A stretch of DNA of 64,000 nucleotides, taken from NCBI GenBank assembly GCA_022828445.1, contig JAIZZJ010000010.1, positions 1,240,001-1,304,000 of the forward strand, in the 5' to 3' direction. The notes under the pieces are model-generated. The model saw only the letters and a list, made by a program, of their open reading frames with translations, ran no database searches and had not been told where the DNA came from. A program made the position numbers and the translations under genes. Each line of letters begins with the position of its first letter. The first letter of the stretch is position 1. Shown here piece after piece: positions 43,386 to 52,832 of the stretch. Source of the DNA: Graphiopsis chlorocephala. Lineage: Eukaryota > Ascomycota > Dothideomycetes > Cladosporiales > Cladosporiaceae.

Positions 43386-44080
43386 TCACTGGACCTTCTT
43401 CTCGCGAACAGTCTTGCGCTCGCCAACCACAGCATGAAGACGTCCTAGCATATCCACAGCCATGAACACAGCTGCAGGACAATCAGTCAGCGCGAAGATC
43501 AAGAATTGATAAGAGGTGGCAGCAACATACATAAAGCCAAGTACGGCACGTAGAGCTTTCCAAGCTCGATCTTCTGCGAGTTCAGGTAGTCACTCCAGCT
43601 CAGGTAGTCTGCAATGCACGTGGCGGTCGTGATAGCGGTCTGCACAGCATACACGAGTAAGTGCACAGGCACTCGCGGGTCATCTGGAGAAATGTATCAG
43701 CACAAACTGTGCTATTAGGACGCAGACGGCATTACCTCTGATCAAAGCCCCAATAGCCCAGACAGACAAAGGAACATGGTAGACCAACTCCATGTACATG
43801 TACAAGTTGAACCATGCCGGCGGGTGGGTGAAGAAGCGGTCGGCGTAGGTTGTGATGTACCATTCGCGAAGCGTGGTGATGAATTCAGGCTTGAGGCTTG
43901 TCGGCCAGAGAGGAGCCAAGTCGACACCTATGAATGCATGTGTTAGCTGGACATGTTCTACGATCTGCAGCGAAAACAACACGGGGCGGTCGTACAGAAA
44001 ACGATAGGGACGTGGATGATGAAGAAGATCAGATACACGAGATCGCGCTTGCGCGAGAATACGCTCCTTGGTGTAGCCAT
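43386..44080 (-). CDS. EXPERA-domain membrane protein (TMEM97/sigma-2 receptor-like)
   Basis: Four-helix ER membrane protein, 171 aa. Exons (coding order) 44080-43996, 43927-43736, 43683-43531, 43471-43386; introns 68, 52 and 59 bp. The EXPERA domain starts at once: KRDLVYLIFFIIHVPIVF, then CVDLAPLWPTSLKP across intron 1, FFTHPPAWFNLYMYMELVYHVPLS with the family's Glu in MELVYH, and a third/fourth helix after intron 2 (VHLLVYAVQTAITTATC). The C-terminus GERKTVREKKVQ has Lys residues near the end compatible with ER retention (KKVQ is not the strict KKXX). EXPERA proteins include emopamil-binding sterol isomerase and the cholesterol-handling TMEM97; the short length and PPAWF motif favour the TMEM97 type. 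Confidence 0.92.
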
Positions 44081-44576
44081 GAGTTTTTTATGCCTTTTGA
44101 ATGGTGGTATGCATATATGTATGTGTTGTAGGGAGATGCGGCACGGTTGTATCGGCAAGGAAGGTTGTAATAGTTGTCTTGGGACTGGACATCCACTAGC
44201 GTCCGGCTGCATCAAACGAGAGTTCATTGGCTGAAAGGCTGCACGTACCAGCATTAATATGAGGGCCACAAGAACATCACGAACTTTACCACTGATTGCT
44301 GTTCGGCACAATTTTTTGTGCAAGCTATATAGAGGTTCCGACGGCGCATAATCTCGAAACAAAGTCTTTCAACAGAAAATTGCTCGCATCGTGTGTGTCG
44401 AAAACCGTATTTTCCCACGGTACATGGACCAAAAAACATGAATGAGGAGTGCGGGAAACGCAAAACGAATATTTATAGCGTGAAAACATTTAATGCATTT
44501 AGCTATCAAGTAGCTGTACTTTTGAGGTAACCACCGGACATGCTGAGGGAAATTATACACATAGCCACATATTGCC
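44081..44576. other. Intergenic between two minus-strand genes
   Basis: 496 bp; promoter of the EXPERA gene and 3' flank of the permease. Nothing else recognised. Confidence 0.5.
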
Positions 44577-46373
44577 TCACACCTTCGCCTCGCTCTGTGC
44601 ACCGGCCACTCCATTCGTAGGCTGCGGCTTTCCATGAAGTCTGTTCCATTCCTCTGCATCGGCAGCATCATCGGCCTCGTTTGCAGTCAATTCTGGGGTA
44701 TCCTCGTCGACCTCTTCTTCGGGAAGGATAAGGTTGAGGATGAGCGACAGGAATGCAGTAACGGCAAAGCCAGTCTCCATGACGAGCTTGATAGCATTGA
44801 TGAAACCGATGAGACCAGTGTTGTCGCCGGAGTAGGTGAAAACGTAATCGAACCAGTCCGGCACCAATGTAGCGCCGAAACCAACGCTGAGCGAAGCCGT
44901 AAGAATGAATCTGTTGCGCCTCGTGAAAGGCATAGTTGAGATGATTCGAATACCCGATGCCACGACTGCGGCAAACAGGAAAGTGGTCATACCACCCAAG
45001 ACAGCTGACGGAATAGCGACGAGCGCTGCTGCAAATTTCGCAAAGATGCCCATGATGAGCAGCCAGAAACAAGCTGCGTAGCCAGCTTTCCTGTTGGCGC
45101 AACGGGTAAGAGCGATGACACCGTTGTTCTGGGCAAAGACGGACATCGGGGTAATGGTGCAGAGGCCAGATAAGAGACCACTCATGCCGTCTGCTAACAC
45201 ACCACCCTGAATGCGGGAGTCGAAAAGAGGTCCGTCGACTTGTAGGCGTGAGACATCGCAGGTCGCGGTAACGTCGCCAATGCACTCCATGGCCAGAACG
45301 ATGTAGACTGCCAGTAAAGGTAACACTAGCGGCCCGTACAAGCTCAACGGGAATGTGTGAACCCAGATGAAGCTGACAACAGGCGCAGCATCAATTCCAG
45401 AGCGGTCGAAGTAGTTACAAGCACCCGCCACGATACATCCAACGAGCAAGCCAACCACAACCGCTGTGCTCTTCATGATCGGAGATCCGAAGCGCTCGCA
45501 CAAGATGATTGTCACAAAGACAAGGAACCCAAGGCCAACGAACTCTGCGGATCCCCAAGGCAGTGGTCTCGGTGCATTAATGTTAGGACAGAGTGCGAAG
45601 AGGCCCTCCTCAGGTCGAGATCGGCAATCATTGGAGCCACCAGCCCAGTTCTGCAGACCGGTACTGATCAATTTGACACCAATGAGAAGCACAGTCGGTC
45701 CAGTAACGAGTGGCGGGAAAACACGCTTCAGAACTTTCGGAGGTGTGAAAGACATGAGGATTTCGAGGAGAGCGCAGATACATTGTGTTCCGAGAATCGC
45801 GCCGTAGCCTTTGGGGCAAGGAAGCGGACTACCATCGGCAGCCGAAGGGCAGTAGCCTGTCGTGTACATCTGTCCTAGTGCACCTGTAGCTACCGGGATA
45901 GTTGCAAAAGAAGTGCCAACAACAGAGAGCAGGCCCGTGCCAAGGTAATACGGTGTACCCTTGATGTGCAGCCGCGTGATCTGGATGGAAGATAAGATGG
46001 CGCTGACAATCAGAGACGTGCTGACCAGGTATGCCTGTAGGTTTCCTTCCAGGTTGGCAGCAGATGAGAGAATGATGGGTGGCGTGATAATGCCCGCAAG
46101 CATGGCGAGGGCGTGTTGGAATCCTAGGAGCATTGCAAGGAGCACAGGCATGCGCGCATGAAGTCCGAAGAAGGGAGCAGCACGGCGCTCCTTCTTGATG
46201 AAGGGAAGATTCGGCTTGAAGAGGAAGGCGTAGTCGTAGGTTCCGATGAGCCCATCTTTGGTCGTGAAAGCTCTAACGAGCGAGCGCAGTTTGTCTCCTA
46301 GTGACGGCTTTGGTGTCGTATCTGGGCCAATGCGATCGGGCGCGTCGTCCTTGACATCGTGAGATGAAGACAT
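44577..46373 (-). CDS. Xanthine/uric acid-proton symporter (NAT family, UapA/UapC-like)
   Basis: Plasma-membrane purine permease, 598 aa, intronless. Both NAT signatures are present: the QH motif in LGFQHALAML (TM1) and QNNGVIALTRCANR (QNxGxxxxT[RK]). An N-terminal cytosolic tail of about 70 residues precedes it, and the C-terminal tail is acidic (EEEVDEDTPELTANEADDAADAEEW), which in UapA-type transporters carries trafficking and endocytosis signals. Fourteen hydrophobic stretches are plausible. Length and motifs match A. nidulans UapA/UapC. Such genes are normally induced by uric acid and repressed by ammonium through a GATA factor; three GATA-type motifs lie upstream. Confidence 0.95.
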   Translation of the reverse strand: MSSSHDVKDDAPDRIGPDTTPKPSLGDKLRSLVRAFTTKDGLIGTYDYAFLFKPNLPFIKKERRAAPFFGLHARMPVLLAMLLGFQHALAMLAGIITPPIILSSAANLEGNLQAYLVSTSLIVSAILSSIQITRLHIKGTPYYLGTGLLSVVGTSFATIPVATGALGQMYTTGYCPSAADGSPLPCPKGYGAILGTQCICALLEILMSFTPPKVLKRVFPPLVTGPTVLLIGVKLISTGLQNWAGGSNDCRSRPEEGLFALCPNINAPRPLPWGSAEFVGLGFLVFVTIILCERFGSPIMKSTAVVVGLLVGCIVAGACNYFDRSGIDAAPVVSFIWVHTFPLSLYGPLVLPLLAVYIVLAMECIGDVTATCDVSRLQVDGPLFDSRIQGGVLADGMSGLLSGLCTITPMSVFAQNNGVIALTRCANRKAGYAACFWLLIMGIFAKFAAALVAIPSAVLGGMTTFLFAAVVASGIRIISTMPFTRRNRFILTASLSVGFGATLVPDWFDYVFTYSGDNTGLIGFINAIKLVMETGFAVTAFLSLILNLILPEEEVDEDTPELTANEADDAADAEEWNRLHGKPQPTNGVAGAQSEAKV

Positions 46374-46381
46374 ATTCGAGG

Positions 46382-46571
46382 CTATCTTATGATGTGGTGA
46401 ATGTGTGGATTGGATGCAATTTGCCGTAGCACACTAATTATCCTTCAGGGAAAGACAAGGTCGACCCTCCAGTCGTGAGGTTGATTAAACTCCCAGCGCA
46501 TACGAAGCTCAAAGCAAGATTGCTTACGCCGTCCAGATAAAGTGGTTGCACGGGTTGAGGGTACGAGATAG
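46382..46571. promoter_or_regulatory. Three HGATAR motifs upstream of the purine permease
   Basis: AGATAG on the minus strand at 46382-46387, AGATAA on the plus strand at 46535-46540 and AGATAG on the plus strand at 46566-46571, all within 200 bp of the start codon. These match the AreA/Nit2 GATA-factor consensus. Clustering is only mildly above the roughly 0.6 expected by chance, so the call rests partly on the known biology of NAT permeases. Confidence 0.35.
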
Positions 46572-47682
46572 CAAGTCAACTTCTTGTAGTCTGACTCGAG
46601 AGGTTCCAAGACTTTGCTTTTCCCCAATGATCGACGCCAGGTAGATATGGCTGGTAGGATGCCGTGTCCGATAGCCCTTTGTCGAGCGCTCGCGTAATAG
46701 CAGTCCCCAGAACCAGGTCCGTATCAGTGGCAAATTGCTCGGAAATGAGTTACAAAATCTGGAATGCTGATGATGGAAAAGCTGATGGGAGAGAAGCGCA
46801 CAGAACAGCAGCGAGAACGGCTCATCTGCTCGAGATATTATACTTTTACTGAAGCTGCTCTTCCCCACCGGCTCGTTCACCAAGAAAACAAACACCAAGG
46901 AAATATCAATTTAGAATTTTTGCCTCCAGCCATAATCACAGCTCCGTATCAATGCAAGAGTGTGTCGAGTAGCTCCTATCTTCAAGAATCTCATACAGGA
47001 GCTCGCCGATGAGCTCACAAGGCGCAGACTGTAAGCGATAACGGAGCCGAGGGTGCATGGCCGGCGTCCAGTCGGGTGAGCGTTCAAGTGGGAGATAAGG
47101 GAACAGAAAGGCGGAGAAAGTTTGCGGGAGGAAGAACAGCCGGCACGTGCGCACGACGTGGGCGTGACCAAACAAGTACTGTAAAGATCTAGGGCTCCAT
47201 TCGCTTCTCGGCAGGCATTCGATCGATAGCGATAACGATAACGATATATTGCTTTGTGGTCTTGGAAAGCATTTGCTACTTACGGTAGACAACAACGTCG
47301 CTGTCGAAGTACTGCTTCCGTCCTAGTGTCTCGCTGCTCAATAGAGCAGCACATCGAGAGAGTAATTGCGGTTCTAGGTTGCGAAGCTCCTGAGCCATTG
47401 ACATTTACATTTCTCTTAACATATGTGGTGTGCTTTTGTTAGGGAGATCTTTAAGAGATAGTGCCTCTCGTCATGTTCATTAGACTATACATGGCTCTTA
47501 ACATGTGTGTTTCTCGGAACGTATCATATGGTGATGTTCCACAAAAATCCGTTCATGAGCAATAAACAAATATATGTTCGTTAGATTCTGCTTCAACGAA
47601 TTACAAAAGCCGTACAACACTACTCCACATGCCTCCAGTATAGACAGGCAAAGACCAGACGGACGAGCGCCATCGCTACTAG

Positions 47683-47712
47683 GAAAGAAAGAAAGAAAGA
47701 AAGAAAGAAAGA
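47683..47712. repeat. (GAAA)7.5 microsatellite
   Basis: Seven and a half perfect GAAA units, 30 bp, directly readable. It lies about 280 bp past the stop codon of the minus-strand gene at 47993, where it would be transcribed as a TTTC pyrimidine tract if the 3' UTR reaches that far. Confidence 0.97.
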
Positions 47713-47992
47713 ATACATCTCTCATCACACCATATCCTGACAAGCACAGCCAGCAACGAGAGCCCGGAAAAGAAGACCAGCCACATCCGCCACCAGGTCA
47801 CCAAAAGGGACTCCAACGTCGAAAAGAGCCACTCCCAGTCTGATAGCTTCCTCCGCCACACCACCATGAAGCCCGACCACCCAAACCAAACCCCCTGAAT
47901 TCGAAGTCCAGCAACCCAAAGCGGCAGGCCGCTAACCCTCTCCACCGAACAACATCGAAGAGCAAACCAACGATGCACCTCATCACCAACCA

Positions 47993-48517
47993 TCAGCTAC
48001 TCACCGCCCCATAGTGCCTCTGCTGCAACTGCTGCAGATGCGCCGGCTGCGGTCCAGCAGGTGTAGGCAACTGGCCGAAGCACTGCAGCGCACGCTCAGC
48101 GGCGTCCTCGCGAGCGTTGTTGACGTACTGCCCGTCGTACCAGAAGCGGGCGTGGACGGTTTGCGAGCCGACGGTCACGGTGCAGGACCACGCGGTGCGG
48201 CCGCCTGTGCAAGGATTGTTAGCAAAAACAAGCACAAGCAAAAGCACGAGTGTGATTGGAATTGAATGATGGGGAACAGGGGCAAGGACGAACCACGGCG
48301 GTCAGAGATGATCTGGTAGTTTGGGGAGAGCGGTGTGCGTGGGCTGACTTGGCGGCAGTAGGCTGGGATGGGTGGTTAGTGGGACATTTTCTCTCGGCTT
48401 TGTGGGTTTGGGCGTGGGGTGAAGATTTCTCTTACTGATCAGTCTATCTTGATACTGCGACTGCGCAGTGGAGGAGACGGTAGAGGCAGAGCCGTTGGAA
48501 GCAGTGGGCGACGACAT
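47993..48517 (-). CDS. Small protein with a dsRBD-like fold, fungal-specific
   Basis: 120 aa from exons (coding order) 48517-48436, 48362-48294, 48204-47993; introns 73 and 89 bp, reading frame checked as a multiple of three. After a Ser/Thr-rich start it reads YCRQVSPRTPLSPNYQIISD, RR-GGRTAWSCTVTVGSQTV, HARFWYDGQYVNNAREDAAERALQCF in pieces. This matches the helix-strand-strand-strand-helix order of a double-stranded RNA-binding domain, including the final A-[KR]-x-x-A-A-E-x-A type helix, though the usual Lys-Lys RNA contacts are missing (NNAREDAAERA). A GTGAGT donor sits just before the stop codon (GCG|GTGAGTAGC), so a further 3' exon is possible. Function unknown. Confidence 0.72.
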
Positions 48518-51383
48518 CCTGTTTCGCTGTCGTTGCAAGAGTGAGAAGGTAAGGTACGGTCCGGACCTTGTGAGGATGGACGGTGCGTGTGATGCAAGCT
48601 AGTATCGTGGCTAGCGGCGAAGCACTGGTCTGTGGATCTGACCAAGGCGGTTGGGTAGTGGAGAATAAGGGACCAGAAAAGACAATGTCGTGCAGCGTTA
48701 GGGGGATAGAGTTATGGGAGTATGACGACGTGTTTGAGGCTCTGGGACGAATCGAAGAACAGATGGATCACCAAGGGTTAGCCGGCGAGAGAAAAGGTTT
48801 GGGGAAAGGATGTGCAGGAGATTGGTGAGAAAGTAGTTCCTCCTTAGCTCGAGTTACCTTGTTCGAGGCCGCATTCTTATAACCCTGGCGTTGCATGGAT
48901 GGGACCTACCCTTCGTTTGCTTCGTGCGTTCTTGCGTCGCCCACACGTTACCAGTCCGCTGTTCGTTCTGCCCAACGCTGCCGGTTCAGGGCTGCTGCTA
49001 GAGCCACGTCAACGGAGACGGGAGGATACGTGCCCGCTGTCAGCTGGCCGCTGGCGTGTTGCCAGGTGAATCTGCAATGGGCCACTTCGCCCATGAAGCA
49101 GGAAAAGGGATCCAGCCAGGCGGTGCCAGTGATGAATACTCTTGAAAGAAGGGTGGAGAGTATTTGCTGGCTGGCTGGCGCGTGACGCTTCGCGAGCGGG
49201 CTTCATGGAACAAACAAAACGCACCCTGTTTCGTAAAAGTAGCTACTAGTGGAGCCGTAATGTACCTACATGCACTTCGTTCAATGCTAGGGAACGTTGC
49301 TGGCAGGAGTACGTCTGTCTGGACGTTCCGACTCCGCTCGGCACTCTCCCATCGGTGCCGTGTAGCCTTGTGGTGATGCAACAATCGTTCATATCCATGG
49401 CCCGGCGCGAGGGATTGGGCCGCTCCGGTGCCAAACAACACTCGACCGGGGGCGTTGCTTGTGCATGGGGTGGCATTCGTCAAACAGCAGTTGCGTTCGA
49501 GGCCCTAAGGGAGTCGACGGACCACTCAGGTGTCGCAATAGGCGCTAAGACACGTTCCCTCCTCACGCGCACCCACTTCGTCTGCATTAGCCCTTCCAAA
49601 AGCACATGAATCAGTTTGCTCGTGAGCGTCTCGAGAGCGTGGGGCTTTTTGCACGGCTACCCAAAGCCGCATGCAGCCATGCGCGCCACCAGGTTAGATC
49701 GAGCGTGCTCGGTGGTCATCATCTTATTTTTTTTTCTTCTCCTCTCCCCTCCCTCCGAGACCCGTTCATGCACGCACAGCCAACACAAACGAATTGCTCG
49801 CTGCACGCGATTGCGCCGGCGCCAGGTCTCCGCTTCTTTGCATGAAAAGAGGCTGCTGATGCGCGAGCCTTGCCCATGGAAGGGCCCGACCACGTAACAT
49901 CGTTACACGCACGTCTGCCCAGCGGCTGATTGCGACAGAGAGATGGCATTCGCTCGAGGCGGTCAACGCGGGTGCGAGGTCTCGAAAAGCTGCGTGCGAC
50001 AGTGCCGCTCAAATCTCCCAGGCCAGGGCGACGGGTAGGTGTTTGCGTGCGGGACATACATAATGCATCCATCCCAGCAGAACGAGCGCTCGCGCATGCA
50101 CGCAACGCACGCAACGCATCGAGTTCGCACACGCACCGGGGGATGAAGGATCAGTAAGCCGGCAATGGTACGGACGACCCGGCTGCTGCGAGATGTGCAT
50201 TGACCAGTTGCGTGGGATTGATGATGAGCGGTGCGTCGTTTCTGGAAGCGAGCAAGCGTGCGTTGACAGCGACGGCGCACGACAGAGTCGAACAGCCACG
50301 CAGGTCGCGCGTTGTTTGCGGACGTCAGGAGCCTGCTGTCTGCAACGAGAGGTGATGTGTTTGTCGCACGGTCGTCGATCGGGTTCCTGCCGATGCCGTT
50401 GCGTTTTTGACACTCCCGTCCCGTGGCGCGTGCCGGGTGGAGACCTACATGTACCTGCTCAACAGATTGACGGCCACATCTCCGTGTCGCGGTAGCAATC
50501 AATCGAGGACTTACGTAGACGGGAGAGATTGACGGGTTACATCTGTGACCAGACTGGGAAAGAAGAATGGAAATTATAAGGCGAAATTTCACACCGCTCT
50601 GGAGAGTACGTTGGCATGCATCATGAGACCTCCGGTCGATGAGATGGTAGGCTTGGCGATGCAAGCAATCAGTTGTTATCGTGCGGTCTGGAAGTTCATG
50701 TCGCACAATCACTGCAGGTCTAAGTGATGAAATGAAGGCAACTTAAAACAACAAGAAGCAATGGAGCACGTGACTTTCATATCACTTGATGTGAGGTCAC
50801 GTTGAACTAGACAATTGTAGATGCCAAGAATGCAAAAATATTGTTACGAAAGACCTCATGTATGCATAGGCGCGCTTCCTGCTCTTTCGTTAATGCAGGT
50901 AATTTCAACGTTGGAACCATCCCAACACACTTCATCATCGGTCTGCCTGGCGCGCAACAAACCCGAGATCGTCACGGGCTCTCATCCGTTATAAGAACCC
51001 ATAAAGACCAAGCCGAAACTCAAAGTGGCGATAAAAATACAAGGTCCCAAGAAGCTGTGCATGCGAATGCAGCGGGTAGACAAATGACTCGAAGCTGTCG
51101 AAGCCAGTGTCGGCGAGCGAATAAAGTGATATTCGTGAAAGTAGAAATGAAGCCGTGACTGTGGTTCCGGCGATGATGTGACATGCGTAGATGTGTCGGG
51201 TATGATGGTAGGATATAAGAAGGTTGGAGATGTGAGTGGCTGCGAAGCTTGCACGGCGGAAGCTCCGGCGTGAGGTCGCGCCAGTATGCCGAAAGGAGAT
51301 GGCACGACAGGGAAGTATGACCCGAAAGTATGGCCGAAGATTACTTCATGACGAATCTCGAATAGTGGTTGTCAAGGGTTCGT
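48518..51383. other. Long gene-poor region
   Basis: 2.9 kb between two minus-strand genes. Contains a pyrimidine tract at about 49726-49757 (T-run followed by CTTCTCCTCTCCCC) and short CGCACGCAA-type direct repeats near 50095-50120. The 249-codon frame at 49963-50712 (-) has no domain and biased Arg/His/Cys content, so I treat it as chance. Confidence 0.5.
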
Positions 51384-52832
51384 TCACGAGCCGCTGCTGC
51401 TCGCTCGGGAGTGAGTGGGGTAGCCGTGGCTGGTCGATGGTCGGCTGTTGGAGCTTAGGGAGCGATTGGGTCGGAACATCTCATTGATCAGACGTTTGGG
51501 CCCGACGTACTCGACCTTAGGCAGAATCGAGGGTTTCTCTTGCTTAGTGTGGAACCGCTCGCGAATGGTGTTGTCAACAAGGGCCATGAGGCCAGCCGCG
51601 ACAATTACGCTATGATAATCGTTAGTGACAAAAGCGATGGATGGCTATAAGACACCAAAGTGCACTTACTCCGACACGTCCTTCTGGCTGGCCACGATCT
51701 TCTCGTCGGCGATGTACATGGAGCAGGGTACGATCCATCCGCCCTTGGCTTGCTCTTCACGCGCTTCCGAACGTGAGAGGGCGATGGGCGAGATGTACGC
51801 AAGCACTTGTTCACTGCCAGCCTTGACAAGGTGAAAGGATGTCTCTATGCTGTCGTGCTTCTTTTGCACAACACGCTTCCACGCATAGTTTACCCCCCAG
51901 TAGTCGAATTTGTAGTTTTTGGCTGTCTTCGCGCCGACACGGGTGACATCAAGCTGCGCATAGTTTGAGAATTCCAACTTCATGGTGTGGGTCATGTGTT
52001 GTTGGGTCTTGGGCTCGTCTACCACGGGAAGAGGCTCATCGTCAAAATCAACAGTGTGCATTGACCCATAACCAGAGTCGTTTCTTTTGAGACTTGACAT
52101 CGTTGGTACCTTGGTGTCGGACTTTGGCAACATGCTGCTCAGTGCGTTGCTAAGCGAACGCTGGAAGCCTGGTCGCTTCTCAACAACAGGCTTTTGAGTC
52201 TTCAAGACCGAGTGACAGACCTCACGACCAGAGTCCCGGCAATAACGTCGTAGCGAGAATTGCCGCTCCTTGAGATCGTGCATACGGAGATGGAACAAGG
52301 TCATGTCGCATCTTCGTCCGCTCGCGTGTACCTCCGTGTCTATTCGCAGGTTCATGTTCCCATCGAGCGTTGAATCGTCGTGTCGGATGGTGAGCCGTCG
52401 ATGTGATGGGAAGAGCTCCGAGAAGTCTGAGGGGGTTGCAGGGACAACAGTGTCATACTGTTCTGCTGTATATTCTGGCAGGTCGAAGTCGCCCAGATCG
52501 TCCGCAAGAGCCTCCTCGCTCGGGACGGTCGAGGCATAGGTATCTACCGACGTCCTGGGGCTTTCCAGCGGTTCCTTCTCGGGGAAAAAACGCACCGGTG
52601 GCCTCTCTATCCGGCCATAGCATGTCTCGTGTTGTCTGATGATAGGCCTCTGGGCCGGAGTATCGTCCGAGTATGCGGTGGCTGCGGTTTGACATGATCG
52701 GTCGCTGCCAGAGGTGCGCTGACGGTAGGATTCGTCGCTGCTTGCGTTCGAGGAGAGATATGAGCGGTCACTCTGGTAGGCATTCCTCATGTTGGCGTAC
52801 TCCGCACGTTGGCGGAGAACGTGCGACGCCAT
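51384..52832 (-). CDS. Hypothetical fungal protein, two exons
   Basis: Not recognised. 462 aa, exons 52832-51670 and 51609-51384 (60-bp intron with GTAAGT donor; the join reads QKDVS-D-VIVAAGLMALVDNTI). Residues 1-150 are Ser/Tyr/Arg-rich and disordered (SDRSYLSSNASSDESYRQR). The centre has FSELFPSHRRLTIRHDDSTLDGNMNLRI. A well-ordered C-terminal region has MKLEFSNYAQLDVTRVG, YKFDYWGVNYAWKRVVQ and FHLVKAGSEQVLAYISP, which look like beta-strands of a phospholipid-scramblase or PH-like fold, though I cannot assign one. The last helix VAAGLMALVDNTIRERF is typical for this fungal family. An in-frame extension to 53168 lacks this quality, so I start at 52832. Confidence 0.8.

Larger units (their letters stand above)
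46374..47992. other. Intergenic, 1.6 kb, with simple repeats
   Basis: Promoter side of the permease and 3' flank of the small gene at 47993. Contains an ACGATA-type short repeat at about 47228-47246 and a GAAA microsatellite at 47683-47712. No gene seen. Confidence 0.6.

Noticed and set aside
49963..50712. 249-codon frame on the minus strand
   Set aside because: Arg/His/Cys-biased product without any ordered block; lies in a repeat-containing gene-poor region.
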